DNA of 64,000 bases from Urophycis tenuis (GCA_036785325.1 JAXIVH010000131.1:259650-323649); one strand, 5' to 3'. Positions 23,996 to 35,479 are shown, numbered from the stretch's first letter. Program-made: numbers and translations. The notes: generated from the sequence alone by a model not told the origin.

Positions 23996-25515
23996 TGTCT
24001 CTCTCTCCCTCGCTCTCACTCACTCTCTTGCTCTCACTCTGTAGAAATGATTTTAGACCCCCGGTTCTGTTCAGGTGTTCAGGGCATTACACGCTGCTGC
24101 GGTCACCCACCCACTAGTTAACACCCAATGACAAGCCCAGGGCTGGGGGGGCCGAGGGAGCGGGACCCAAACCCGGCTCCAGGAAACGCTAATCACGGCG
24201 GCGATGTGTCCGATTGCGCCAGATAACACGTGTCAAACTCTTAAGGCGTCAGGAGAGAGATGGTTCATACAAATCATAGGCCGTCGGTCACATGCACACA
24301 TGGATCTGAGGGCTTCGGGGCCCGGCTCTCGTGGTTATCCACCCGAGGGAGTCACTGACAGTGTGGGGGTTTTCTTCTGTCTTTCTTACTTTTGTAACTT
24401 TAGCACTGTCTGAATATGTAGCCTTGTCACTTTCGAGAAAGGCACCTATACTGTATGTGTGTTGAAGTCTGTGATAGTAATAGGGATATCTGTATCCATT
24501 CCAGGCACTACACTGTTCATCTTATTAGGTTGATAAGTTACTATAATACGTTTTATTAAGTTACTGGGGGAGTGAAATTATCCTCCTGTGTTATGTTCAA
24601 TGGGGATCTGATCAAAAAGAGACGAAGAACAAACATTATTCTAAAATTAAATTCCAAAGTGAATCCTTTTAAGTTTGTTCAAATTAGTATTTGGCAGATC
24701 CACCTTCAGATGTTTCCATATGCTAGCATTTATCAATCTGTCACGTTTTGTTCTTATGTTTGATTGGTTGTTTGATTTGTTTTGTTTTTATTTAAGCATA
24801 TCCTCAAACATTTTCGGGTGCATTCTCCTTTGCCAAAAGTACAGGCAAATGTTCTTCCCAGTGTTTTATTGATTCATCTGTAGAAGATGCGCGATTTAAG
24901 TATTTCTATTTGTGAATATATTTCCATTCATAATCACAGTATCATTGTTTTTTTAAAGATCACTTCATCCTGCCCAAACATCTTTCCACTGCATAGGAGA
25001 CACAGCAATTGCATGTACATATCCATCGTCTCTTTGACTTGACTCCCTTCTCAGCTATAGACAGTTATTCTGTGTTGTTAAAAAAGGACAAAAGCATCTG
25101 ACAGCAATGATTCATGTTTCATTCAGAATCCCAGTTGGATTCTTAATAGTGGTGTTATTTCTTTAAAAACAATGCTGCGTTAGCTCACAAAAATGTATTT
25201 CCTTACTTGTTTTTTCTTCTAATAGTTGGATTACTTTATGTATGCAATGTGATCTTCCTGAGCCTAGAATGGGTCAGGATGTGTGTTTACACCGCTGCTC
25301 AAATGTCAGCTTAAATTAGCTAATTTGCTTTCTGACTGCGCTTCAAGTGACCAAATCTTATTTTGTTCATTCCTGCCTCTCTGGCTCCCATTAATCCCTG
25401 TTGAACTGTGCACTCTGTGTGAGTAGGAGGGGGTGGTGGTGCTCATAAAGAAATGCTTTTATTTTGGAGGATGCTGTGCGGTATGCATTGTGCACACAAA
25501 TACCTGCATGCTGCT
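23996..25515. other. No recognisable gene
   Basis: CTCT-rich near 24000-24030, then a long AT-rich stretch. No coding structure or repeat family recognised. Confidence 0.45.
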
Positions 25516-25516
25516 G

Positions 25517-25517
<1 letters not shown>

Positions 25518-25584
<67 letters not shown>
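25518..25584. repeat. (CA)n microsatellite
   Basis: 67 bp uninterrupted CA. Confidence 0.97.
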
Positions 25585-25586
<2 letters not shown>

Positions 25587-25634
25587 TTGAGCTCTTGGAT
25601 TTGATCAAAGATCTAACAGTGTACACTCCCACTC

Positions 25635-25685
25635 CACAGACACACCCATGCACACATATGCGTGCACACACACACACACACACAC
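25635..25685. repeat. Imperfect (CA)n
   Basis: CA-rich run ending in a pure (CA)n. Confidence 0.9.
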
Positions 25686-26079
25686 TTTAAGTGAAAGAAA
25701 CCTTGGAGGACAGGTTGTTACAGCAAGCTACCATGCCATGTTGAATTGGCCGGGACATGGTTTTATCATTCAGCTGGCAGCCTCCATCTTGGAGCGATTG
25801 ATTTCAGAGCAGATGCTCCAGCGCTAGTCTCTGAAGGATGGGGTGTCAGGGCAACCCCAGGGACCAGGGAGCCGTCAGGGCAGACTGACGCACTCAGAGA
25901 CCCTGGTACTTCACCTGTGGCAAAGGGGTCCATTATTAATGGGAGCTCTGCACAGAACACAAGGACCAAAAAATTATGTTCGCGAAACACAAACTTTTCA
26001 CCTCGGGTGGATGTACTTTTTCTTTCTTGGAAACTATTATCATTTTTTACTAGTGTCCTTTAGAGTATTATTTTGTTTT

Positions 26080-26084
<5 letters not shown>
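25686..26084. other. No recognisable gene
   Basis: A 105-codon frame (25746-26063) shows no recognisable domain and runs towards the GT tract; not called. Confidence 0.4.
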
Positions 26085-26128
<44 letters not shown>

Positions 26129-26223
26129 TTGTGTGGGTGACCTGGTTAAATGTATTTTTCTGTCATTTTGTTTGTGTTTATCTGCCTGGTCGTGTCTGTG
26201 TACGTGTGTGTGTGTGTGTGTGT
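26085..26223. repeat. Two (GT)n tracts
   Basis: GT runs at 26085-26121 and 26204-26223 with a T-rich spacer. Confidence 0.95.
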
Positions 26224-26339
26224 GAATATGCCGTACACGTACTTTGAATATTTGAATGATGTCGACTAAGAATTCGGAGTCTGAATACCAAAACATACAG
26301 GAAACCCGAGAGAAACACCCCCCTCACCTCATGAGATCA

Positions 26340-26585
26340 CCTAGAGAGCAGCGATATTAAATACTCAATACATTCCAGGCTGCCCGATCAATAACAGCTG
26401 TTTATTTCCAAGGTCAGAGATGCTGCTTTATTGGCCATGGAGGCGGTAAAGTGATTAATCTCCACAAAGCTCCACAGACATCTTTCCCTGATCCCTATTA
26501 TTAGGCTTATTACAGACATAAATATTCCTGATAAAGTCGTGTACGATAAGCTGTGGTTATCGAGTCCAATTAGAGTCAAGGGGAA
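26340..26585. promoter_or_regulatory. Possible conserved non-coding island with paired GATA-like words
   Basis: Repeat-free stretch containing an E box CAGCTG (26395-26400), a TGATTAATC homeobox-type word (about 26452), TTATTAGGCTTATTA near 26495, and CGATAA (26544-26549) facing TTATCG (26557-26562), an inverted pair of GATA words. No frame structure. Enhancer function is inference only. Confidence 0.2.
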
Positions 26586-27734
26586 AGACGTGTTGTGCTG
26601 TGTAGCAGTCTGTTGGTGGTGTGGTTAACATGCAGCTATGTGTTGTCTCGCTGCACCCTGCCTTGTTATAGGGGCTTGTACATCAGAATGCATCATGGGA
26701 GTCTTTTTTTGGTATTGGCTATACCCCAATAGAGAGAGTTGTAGCAATGTAAAATCCGTAAACATAGTTGAATATACCGCAACCAAGGTCCAAGCGAAAC
26801 CTTGTTTTACCACGTCTCACGTGAGAAGCGCTGTGGTCTCTTTCAAACCAAGCAAAGCGTAATGATGAATAATTTAAGGAGGTACTGTCAATGAGCAAAA
26901 CACCAAATTACCACCACCTGACATTCCCATCCTCCTGTACTTCCGACATGGAGGCGGTCATTGCGTTGTGTCGTCACAATGAACAAGCCCCGTACCCCCT
27001 GCGTTCCTGCAGGACGCTCACGCGTGTCCACAGACAAGACGAGCACACGCGGCATGTGCACTTTGCATTGGTTTGGTCGGCACCATCCAGAGAGGATGGT
27101 GACAACCAATTTCTATGGTCGGCACCATCCTCCATCCGCCATCCACCATCCTTCCAATTTCTATGGTCATAGTCACATTTTGTTTTTGTCAATATAGAGC
27201 AGGTAGGAGTCAGGGCATCTCACTCTTGGCTACAGTAGACTCTGGACATTTGGGCTGGGACCCCGTGTCTTTTGAAGTGATGTTCACGATTCGCACGATT
27301 CGCAGGCCGGTGGGTCGTCTCGGCTGGGCGTCGAGAGTGCGACGCTGACACTCGCCTTGCGTGTCTGTGTTCCCCGGGTTCCTTTCCAGACGGAGGGAGT
27401 TTCTCGCAGTGCGCTGTGCGTGTCTCTGCAAGGAGACAGATACCTGTAGGCCGAGGTGAACCGTGTGCTGGAGCGTTGCGTTGTGAAAACAGGGCGCTTT
27501 GAGTGCACTGTCAGCGTAATTAATCTCAAGCAGCCCTGGTCTCGGGAACGGCAAACACCTTGAGGACAAGAGCCAAGGTCGCCTTTCAACGAAGACATCA
27601 TAAAAACCTCTGTCATTATGCTGTTAAATGGTGCAGAAGATTCGCCTCTGACAGAGCGCCCTCCCTTTGATGCCTGGTGGAGTTAATCACGAGAAAACAG
27701 GGAGGTTCTCACCAGCTAATCAGGTAGATTGCAG

Positions 27735-27735
<1 letters not shown>
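26586..27735. other. No recognisable gene; small duplicated word
   Basis: The word ccaatttctatggtc occurs at about 27107 and 27150 next to repeated CACCATCC words (27080-27150). Overlapping frames at 27210-27616 have no known domain. Confidence 0.4.
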
Positions 27736-27778
<43 letters not shown>

Positions 27779-28161
27779 GGTGTAAAATGTGTGTAGAAAT
27801 TACATGTGCATGTTTCTATGTACTGTATATTTATGCATGTTGGTGAGTCTAATGTGGGATGTGGGTGTGTTTATGTGTGTGCGTTTGTGTCTGAGTGTGC
27901 ATCTCTTTGTGTGTGTGTTTGTGTCTTTGTGTATCTCTATGTGTGTGTGTGTGTGTTTGTGTATGTGTGCGTGAATGCGTGTGTGTATGTGCGTGTGTGT
28001 GTGTGCGTGTGTCTGTGTAAGCACATGTGTGTGTGTGTGTGTGCGACTATGTTTGGGTGTGAGTGTGTGTGTGTGTGTGTGTGCGACTATGTGTGGGTGT
28101 GAGTGAGTGTGTGTGTGTGTGGGCATACACGCTTGTGGGTGCATATATCTACGTGTGTGCG

Positions 28162-28205
<44 letters not shown>

Positions 28206-28206
28206 A
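27736..28206. repeat. Complex (GT)n array with internal duplication
   Basis: About 470 bp of GT-rich DNA: a pure tract (27739-27778), a long degenerate middle and a second pure tract (28159-28201). The word gtgtgcgactatgt occurs twice, at about 28039 and 28080, marking a local duplication. Open frames through it are artefacts. Confidence 0.95.
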
Positions 28207-28677
28207 GAGTGATTAATGAAGGTCACCACTTGTGCCAGACACTAAGTGATTGATGGAAAGAGAAGGGAGAGTTTTCAGGGAGTTGGAAGCTCTGAGTTGG
28301 GTAAATGTCTTACTCTACTTTATTGAGTTTAACACTCTTGTCAGCTGCTGTGTTTATGATGCGGCTCTAATTCCACAAAGGTGCGCAGCAGACCTGTTGC
28401 TCCCGTAGCTTCATCCCTCACAGCCCTTCCAAAATGGATAAAGGAAGATCAGCAATTTAATTTGATGATGATTTGCCAATAACGGTCACGGAAATAGGTG
28501 AAAAACTGGCATCTATTCAGACAACAACAATGTCAAATTCAAAAAGTCAAAGTCAAATAATTAGCTTCAGTGGGTATTATTACCATCTTATTGTTATTGT
28601 GTATGCTCTATACATAAATAATACAAAATTGACTATATAATAGGCTATACAACAATAAAAGTACAATTCTGCATTGT
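28207..28677. other. No recognisable gene
   Basis: Unique AT-rich sequence. Confidence 0.4.
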
Positions 28678-28679
28678 GA

Positions 28680-28877
28680 TAGAGGGAGGGAGAGAGGGAT
28701 ACATATGTACAGAGAGAGACAGAGAGAGAGAGTCAGAGAGAGCAAGAGTCAGAGAGAGGGGAGATAAAAGTGAGAAACAGAAACACATGAGGGAGAGGCA
28801 GAGCAAACCAGAGCCCGGGAGAGAGATGCAGAGAAAGACATAGTGACACAGAGAAAGAGAGAGAGAGAGGGAGAGAG

Positions 28878-28936
<59 letters not shown>
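28680..28936. repeat. Imperfect then pure (GA)n
   Basis: GA-rich imperfect run to about 28860, then near-pure GA. Confidence 0.93.
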
Positions 28937-28938
<2 letters not shown>

Positions 28939-29039
28939 AAGAGCCACAACATAAAAGGGCCATGAAACACATCTAATCACCTCCAGCCCTCCAGAGGTCC
29001 GCGTGTTTGACGCCCGCACGGCCTCCCAGTGGACCCTAT

Positions 29040-29292
29040 GCACACACACACACACACACAGGCACGCACACACACGCACGCACACACCCACATGCACACA
29101 CACACACACACACATGTACACCCACATGCACACACACACACACAGGCACGCACACACACGCACGCACACACCCACATGCACACACACACACACACATGCA
29201 CACCCACATGCACACACACACGCACACACACACATGCACACACACACGCACGCACACACACACACACGCACACACACACACACACACACAAA
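29040..29292. repeat. (CA)n array with 84-bp higher-order unit
   Basis: CA-rich throughout. The variant block ggcacgcacacacacgcacg occurs at 29061 and again at 29145, each followed by cacccacatgcac words: an 84-base higher-order unit. Open His/Thr-rich frames are by-products. Confidence 0.95.
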
Positions 29293-29442
29293 CACGCATC
29301 ATGTGGAATCAAACACATGGATTATTTACTTTAAAGCAAGGCTTGCCTAGGAGGGGATCGGAGTCTCACAGAAAAAAACAAAACAAAAAAAAACACCATA
29401 ATCTCAATCCAGGCTGTCCCCAACTACCCTGAAAACCCTAAC

Positions 29443-29469
29443 CTGTCACACACACACACACACACACAC
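29443..29469. repeat. (CA)n microsatellite
   Basis: Pure CA, about 26 bp. Confidence 0.95.
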
Positions 29470-29722
29470 CCTCCCCCCCTCCCTTTCATCCCTAACTCCC
29501 GCCAGCCTCTCAAATCAAGATTGATGATGTGTGTGCCTGTGGAGTACAATGCTTCTCTATTCGCCCCCATCCTGGAGCTTCCTTACAAGCAGGACGCGGA
29601 CGGCGATATTCAAAGTGACACCTAATTAGCCGCGTGCTTGGTGGCGGCGGACACAGATGGAGCTGCGTCTCTCGCTCTCCAACGCCAGAGGAGAGTTGAG
29701 AGTCATTTTTGTGTTGCCTTCA

Positions 29723-29790
29723 GAGAGGAGAGCGAGAGAGAGAAAGGGAGAGAGAGATAAAGAGAGAGAGAGAGAGAGGAAGAGAGGGGG
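29723..29790. repeat. (GA)n microsatellite, imperfect
   Basis: GA-rich run with A and G interruptions. Confidence 0.9.
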
Positions 29791-30655
29791 TGATGGAAAC
29801 TGGTTTTCTGGTCTCCCCCCCCCGAAACGTTGAGTTAATTGAAACGTATTAAGCTGTCAGGGCAGCTGGCGCCGTCGATGTCTTTAAGCATTTTAAGAGT
29901 TCCTTCTGCTTAGAGTTGGCTTTGCGTGAAGTTGTGAGCCGAATGAAGGTTGGACCCACGGAAACGGCCCAGATTATCCCCCGTCTGCTGTGGCATGGTG
30001 TTGGAAGGCCCGCAAGAAGAAGAACAAACTCAACAAAAGAAAGACAGAAGGAAAAGCAGGAACAAATAAAGAAATATATGCAACAGAGAAATTAAGTTAA
30101 GAAAATGCATATTAATTATATCTGCACTTTGTTTTTCATGTCTTCTGTTTTCGTTGAAAAAAAAAAAAAAGTCTCCCTAACGCACAAACAAATGATCTGA
30201 TAATGGTTTTACAACCCCCAGAAGTCCCGCTTTCATTCCCCGGTGACACGAGGACTAATTAGATTTAAATGAGCGTTCATGTTGCCCCATTGACGGACAA
30301 ATCCCAAGGTGTGAAAACGTACGGCCCTCAGAGACACAATTCTATTAACACTGATCCATAGGATTTAGTGAGGACACTGCAACAACAACAACAACAAAAA
30401 TACACAACCCTATGCCAACAACTCAGATGGCAAAGCCCAAGGGTCTGAAAGAGAAAAACTCTCCGTGAGGAGGTATAGGAGGGGCCCATTGGCCGGTCTC
30501 CAGGAGGCTGTGTACAGTTAAGCAAATCTGCACCAATAAGGACTATTTTTTTGTCTCCTCTCCATTTCTTTTGAACTCGATCCCTTCGGCTTAATTTGCT
30601 TTCCAAGAGTCCCGGTATCTGGTAACCCTGTGATTGATTTGGGATGCTCTCTCTC
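29791..30655. other. No gene; possible non-coding islands
   Basis: Repeat-poor patches at 29830-29910 and 30230-30310 hold homeobox-type words (GTTAATTG, CTAATTAG, ATTTAAATG). Also an A run (30158-30171) and a (CAA)n run (30380-30400). No exon recognised. Confidence 0.3.
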
Positions 30656-30657
30656 TT

Positions 30658-30707
30658 GAGTGTGTGTGTGTGTGGGGGGGGTGGGTGTGGGTGTGTGTGT
30701 GTGTGTC
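30658..30707. repeat. GT/G-rich simple repeat
   Basis: (GT)n flanking a GGGGGGG run. Confidence 0.9.
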
Positions 30708-31017
30708 ATCCTTGCATGGCGGGACACTGTAAGAACCTGTGATGTGCACACGCGTTCTGTTTGTGTGTTTATCACCGTCAGCCGACGACCCCCCACTGAG
30801 AGGATGAGCGTGTAGCCGCGGCGGCCGTGCTGCGAAACAACAGATTGCGTTTATCTCCTCGCCTCTGACGGCACGCTGGTGGGTTTCACTTTTGTTTCCT
30901 GTTTCAGTCTGTCCGCCCCTTTGTCTATCAACCCCCCCCTCCTCCATGCCCCCCGAAAAACAAATTGAACGACAATTTGTTAAAAAATGACACGCTAAAA
31001 AAAAAAAAAAACGAACA

Positions 31018-31135
31018 AGGAAACTCCCGGAAAGGCCTTGAGACGGGCGCCTCGGCTGAAGCCCCGCCGTCTCGATGACGAGCCCCGCGCGCCGAACGGG
31101 ACGCAGAACCGCGCCGCGCGGAACCGCGTTCCAGA
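31018..31135. promoter_or_regulatory. CpG-rich patch
   Basis: Dense CpG (gacgggcgcctcgg, ccccgcgcgccgaacggg, aaccgcgccgcgcgg) between an A run and AT-rich sequence. No transcript structure visible. Confidence 0.25.
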
Positions 31136-31139
31136 GACA

Positions 31140-31455
31140 ATTACCTCCATTTCCAACGCCATTCATTAATGGTTTGACAGTTTGTCAACCTCATTACGTC
31201 AATTAGGGGCTCGAGTCTGTAGGAGCCGCCCCCGTCGGGCTACAGTGGGCCAGGTGCTGGGGGGGGGGGGGGGGGAGGGGGTTGTTTTTTTCACCCACTC
31301 ACCTGTTCCCCACCCCTACCCCCCCCGCCCCCCGCTTTGTGGAAGAGGACGGTTAATTAAAAGGGGGGCCCATTATTTGTGATTAACACTCTGGTGGATA
31401 ATTAACGCGCGGAGAGTTACGTCCAGATGGGCGTTTGGTCATCTCGCCATCGCTC
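31140..31455. promoter_or_regulatory. Possible non-coding regulatory stretch with homeobox words
   Basis: Contains ATTCATTAATGG, GTCAATTAGG, GGTTAATTAAAAGG, GTGATTAAC and GATAATTAACG around a G run (31259-31275). Suggestive density only. Confidence 0.2.
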
Positions 31456-31780
31456 ATCTCGTTAAGGAGGGGGGGGTTTTCCAAAGCTGGGCCCTGAGAT
31501 GTGCTCAGCCCGTCCTGGTGGGGCCTCTGTGGAGGACTGTTTCAGGCCGCTGGAGCATCATGACGGTCACACGTCTAAAAAAAAACCATCCATCCATGCC
31601 AATGGTGGTTGAAAGAAACTGCATGATTTTTCTCGCCGATGAGGGCAGAGCAACCCTCCATTGTTTCATGAAGTACACGCTCTCCCCCCCCCCCCCCCGC
31701 CCCCCATCTCAACATCTTTTTCTGATTCATCCGCTCTGAAGTCTGTTTTCAAAAAGGCTCGTTTTTTTTGTTTGTTTTTC
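31456..31780. other. No recognisable gene; poly-C tract
   Basis: A C run of about 15 bases at 31684-31698. Confidence 0.45.
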
Positions 31781-31786
31781 TTTTAG

Positions 31787-31911
31787 GTCGTGGAGAATGT
31801 CAGCTTTGACACGAGGCCCCCGATGTGTTTTGCGCCTGAAGCTGGCGTGGCTACGGCCCACGGTCTCAGCAGCGGCGCCCTGAAGATAAGACACGAGGAG
31901 ACACGACAGCG
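31787..31911 (+). CDS. Weak candidate exon, unidentified
   Basis: A strong-looking acceptor (T-rich tract then ttttag) at 31786 precedes an open frame beginning VVENVSFDTRPP and running through GALKIRHEETRQR. A GT follows at about 31912 (cagcg then gtgtgt). The frame stays open to about 32131, so the end is uncertain, and the peptide resembles nothing I know. T-rich tracts are common here, so the acceptor may be chance. Confidence 0.15.
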
Positions 31912-32400
31912 GTGTGTAATCCTTCAGACACACAACAACAACATACAAATCAATTTCCGACCTTTGGCCCCCAGAGAAGACGTGTCGGCGTGCACCAGGA
32001 ACTCTCCATCGCCATCGCCGCCTCACGTTCTCTCCTCCCAGCCAGGACCAAGAGCGAGGCCCAGACCGCTCCAGGAAGCTAATTCATGCAGAGCTTCTTT
32101 TTTTTTTTTTTTTTTCATTCTTTCTTCTTAATTCACCCTCCGGCCCCCCCCACCCCAAATCTGTTTTAGGGAAAATGGATAAGTTAAAGGAAGACCTCCG
32201 CACAGATGACCTCCAGCCTTTTAATCCCAGGGGAACCTCCTCCACCCGCTGACCTCTGCGCCGTTAGCCCCGGCCTCCTGGCCTCCCGCGGCAGTTAGTG
32301 GAAGAAAGTTCTGGCTTTTTAACTCCCAACCCAGTTGGAAAAAAAAACTACAAATTAAAGTTGGGCACCGAGGCAGCAGCCAGCGAGAACAAGGGTACGA
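31912..32400. other. No recognisable gene
   Basis: T run at about 32098-32115 and C-rich patches. No gene. Confidence 0.45.
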
Positions 32401-32402
32401 GA

Positions 32403-32406
<4 letters not shown>

Positions 32407-32482
<76 letters not shown>
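32407..32482. repeat. (GA)n microsatellite
   Basis: Pure GA of about 76 bp. Confidence 0.97.
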
Positions 32483-32488
<6 letters not shown>

Positions 32489-32661
32489 AAGACAATGAAA
32501 GAGCGAACCGACAGAGGGAGAGAGAATCCTGAAATGATGAGAAAGACAGAGCGGGCGGAGATGGAGAGAAAGTGGTACAGAAAAAGAGGGAAAAAAACAG
32601 AATGGGGGAGGCAGGGAGTGATAGAGGACACAGAGGCGGAGAGAGGCAGCAAGAGAAGGAG

Positions 32662-32722
<61 letters not shown>
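32483..32722. repeat. Degenerate GA-rich sequence ending in (GA)n
   Basis: Purine-rich imperfect repeats, pure GA at 32665-32720. Confidence 0.9.
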
Positions 32723-32724
<2 letters not shown>

Positions 32725-32836
32725 TAAGTGATGTAAGCTGAAAAGAGATTAACAAGCGCTGGCCTTGCGGAGAGCAGAGCAGCGGCGCTGTGCTACTAAT
32801 CCTTAATGTCACAGATACACGGGGTGCCGGGCCCTC

Positions 32837-32926
32837 TCTCTCCCTGTCTCTCTCTCTCTCTCTCTGTATCTCTCTCTCCCGTCTCTCTATCTCTCTGTGT
32901 CTCTGTCTCTCTCTCTCTCTCTCTTT
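32837..32926. repeat. (CT)n-rich repeat
   Basis: CT runs with TGTCTC and TATC interruptions. Confidence 0.9.
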
Positions 32927-33243
32927 GCTGACGGCTGCCCTCTGATCAGCCAGACACCTTGCACTTCCATTTTTCATCCCCTCCACATTCTCGTCGCACA
33001 CACAGACGGCGCCAAATCAAGAAGCCCCTCCCCCCGCCGCCCTCCTTGGATTGAGAAGAAAGACGCTGGCTTTAGACGTCTGTGAGATGAAGAGGCGTCG
33101 GTATGGGGGGGGGGGGTGGTGGCGTTTGAAAGGGAGAGGCTGCATGAGACCGCGATGGCGCGGCGTATCAGCAGCGCCGCCATGAAAGCCCAATGCCGGC
33201 AAAGACACGGCAGAATACCAACAACAGTTTTCTGGGTTTGGCG

Positions 33244-33245
<2 letters not shown>
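32927..33245. other. No recognisable gene; G run
   Basis: Mixed sequence with a G run at about 33105-33116. No exon recognised. Confidence 0.4.
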
Positions 33246-33287
<42 letters not shown>

Positions 33288-33404
33288 AGTTTGCACGTGT
33301 GTGTGTGTGTGAGTTTGCATGTGTGTGTGTGTGTGTGTGTGTTTGAGTTTGCACGTGTGTGTGTGAGTTTGCATGTGTGTGTGTGTGTGTCTGTGTGTGC
33401 GTGT
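33246..33404. repeat. (GT)n array with 57-bp higher-order unit
   Basis: The spacer tttgagtttgcacgtg recurs at 33284 and 33341, each followed by gagtttgcatgtg, marking duplication of a GT tract with its spacer. Confidence 0.93.
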
Positions 33405-33447
33405 TACAACAAGGTGTACGAGCCACAAGGTGACTCAAACATGTTCT

Positions 33448-33466
33448 CCCCCCCCCCCCCCCCCCC
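33448..33466. repeat. Poly-C tract
   Basis: About 19 consecutive C. Confidence 0.9.
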
Positions 33467-33678
33467 TTTTCCTTTTTTTATTTTTTACACAATTAAAAAA
33501 GTTCCACTCGAGTCAGCCAAGAAATGTTGTACAAATGTTAGCAGGGATAACACTGGTTATAAATACCCCCCTCACATGGGTGTCTGCATTTATACAAACT
33601 ATTAAAAAAACAATGCCTCTCATGTCAATGACAACCCGTAAATGAGTAAAGCAGTAATTGTGTTGAAAGCTTGCTGTC

Positions 33679-33718
33679 GTTATTATTATAATTATTATTA
33701 TTATTATTATCATCATAT
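33679..33718. repeat. (ATT)n trinucleotide repeat
   Basis: ATT units ending in CATCAT. Confidence 0.9.
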
Positions 33719-33928
33719 TTTTATCCAACAATGGTTGGGGGTCTTGAACCGTGGTGATGAAAGGGTCTTTGTGTGCTGTGATCCACAGAGGCGGCACGGC
33801 TAATAAAACACACTTCTTTTGTTCGCTTTAACCAAATGCCGTGCCCCTACACTGACACAGGAGTGGGAATTACTGTCAAGAGCAATTAGCGAGTCAGAGA
33901 GGAGTTCAGTCAGTCAAGTGGCCTATAG

Positions 33929-34049
33929 GGGGAATCCGGGAGTTCACAGGGTCGTGTCCCAGCTAATGCCTTTAGGCAAACCTGACAGTGGTGTTTTACA
34001 GCCACGGGACTTGACGCTAAAGCTAGCCAAAGCAATTTGGAGAAACCAA
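33929..34049 (+). mobile_element. Short interspersed element, copy 1
   Basis: Shares about 120 bases, with some fifteen differences, with 34852-34971. Common blocks include agttcacagggtcg, gcaaacctgacag, cagccacggga and gcaatttggagaaaccaa. gggtcgtgtcccag is loosely B-box-like, so a tRNA-derived SINE is possible but unproven. No target duplication could be seen. Confidence 0.6.
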
Positions 34050-34823
34050 ATAGATGCCCGAGTACCCAATCCAAAAGGATAGCAGCCCTCCCTTCAGGTC
34101 TCCCTCCCCGGTCTCTTCTCTGATTGATCAAGCAAACTTCTCTGATCAACACAGTAATCTATGGCGTTGTGTCACTGTTACAAAAATCATGGCGTAATTC
34201 AGAAATAAACTGGTGTTAAAATCCTATGTCTTTACCGGTCTCAGCCAACCCATTTGTGAACGTTCCGTTCTCTGCTACGAACTCAAGTCTCGCTGTCTTT
34301 GTGACGTCGGAGGTAAACTGACACCACGAGAACATGACCTCCCCCCCCCTTTCTGGAACGCTCTGCACAAAATGTTTTTTTTTTTTTTCATAGTGTGAGC
34401 TGAAACACAGGGTTCACTGACAGTTTAATCATTAGCCGCAGTAGAAGGTTGAGATTCTTCTCCTCATTAAGATTACAATCTGCTGCAATTCATTGCATTG
34501 GTGAATGTGTGGGGAGGACTCTCCTGCCCTGAATCAACAATTATTGATCAGGTGCATGTTTTAGCATGCGGCTGCGTACAGTCCGCGTCCCATTGCGTGG
34601 GGATTGACCCCAGTGCCTTGTGACTGGGAGTCAAACACCCACACCCCCACACTATCCTGTCCTCCTATACACTTGAGTTTTTGTGTTGATATCGGGATGT
34701 CCTAAGGAGTGCATAAACAGTGCTGATTTAAATAATAATAAAAATGACATAAGATATAAAATATAGAAGATACTCCTCCAACTCCATGCTGTTGCTGCAA
34801 CAGCAGTCCGTGAGCGGCAACTT
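34050..34823. other. No recognisable gene
   Basis: Unique AT-rich sequence with a T run at 34374-34388. Confidence 0.4.
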
Positions 34824-34838
34824 ATTTGGTTATTTCCT

Positions 34839-34986
34839 GGACATCTCCGGAGGGGAATCTGGAGTTCACAGGGTCGCGTCCCACCGAATGCCTTCAGGCA
34901 AACCTGACAGCTGTGTTTTTCAGCCACGGGATTTGACGTTAAAGCTAGCGTAGGCAATTTGGAGAAACCAACTCGATTTTGAAAGA
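34839..34986 (+). mobile_element. Short interspersed element, copy 2, with target duplication
   Basis: The 148-base insert is bounded by perfect direct repeats atttggttatttcct at 34824-34838 and 34987-35001. A 15-bp duplication of this kind is typical of LINE-mobilised elements. The body (34852-34971) matches copy 1 at 33929-34049. gggtcgcgtcccacc resembles a decayed B box. No poly-A tail is present; the 3' end reads cgattttgaaaga. Family not identified. Confidence 0.7.
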
Positions 34987-35001
34987 ATTTGGTTATTTCC
35001 T

Positions 35002-35478
35002 AGAAATGACATCTATAATTCTAACCAATACATTCTAATACATATGAGAGGCATAAGGCTCTGTGCTCCGTCAATGACAAATACATTTGACTTCTTTGCT
35101 AACTTTACTCAACTTACAGTTGACCGTGTAGCGTGTGGCCACATGAAAACCATCTCATTATCTCATAGAGAAACTCTGAAAATCTCCCAATCCTGTCCCA
35201 TCAAAACATAAGAATAGGTATACGAGTGAAACGGTACCAACATAATGCTGCAACATGTACCAACATTACTGCTGCTTTAATACTGTCCTATGTGCTTGGT
35301 AAGGTGTCACAGGGAGAGCTGGTTCAGGAAACAGCACTGGTATTCAGCACCTTGGACAGCGAACGCTCCATGAGTGGACCATGCTCTGGAGAACAGTTGA
35401 TAACTCAAAAATGTAATTCCAGCTGAGGAATTACTTGTGCATAGGGATGCCCGTATTCATTGAGATACATTTAGTTGA
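35002..35478. other. No recognisable gene
   Basis: AT-rich unique sequence. Confidence 0.4.
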
Positions 35479-35479
35479 G

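Noticed and set aside
29040..29300. Regularly spaced repeats resembling a CRISPR array
   Set aside because: Repeats are CA microsatellite variants without unique spacers, and the genome is eukaryotic.
28645..29432. Long Cys/Val, Ser/Leu and His/Thr-rich frames on both strands
   Set aside because: Translations of GA and CA simple repeats.
32221..33001. Frames of 143-217 codons, Ser/Leu- or Arg/Glu-rich
   Set aside because: Translations of (GA)n/(CT)n tracts with short unique joins.
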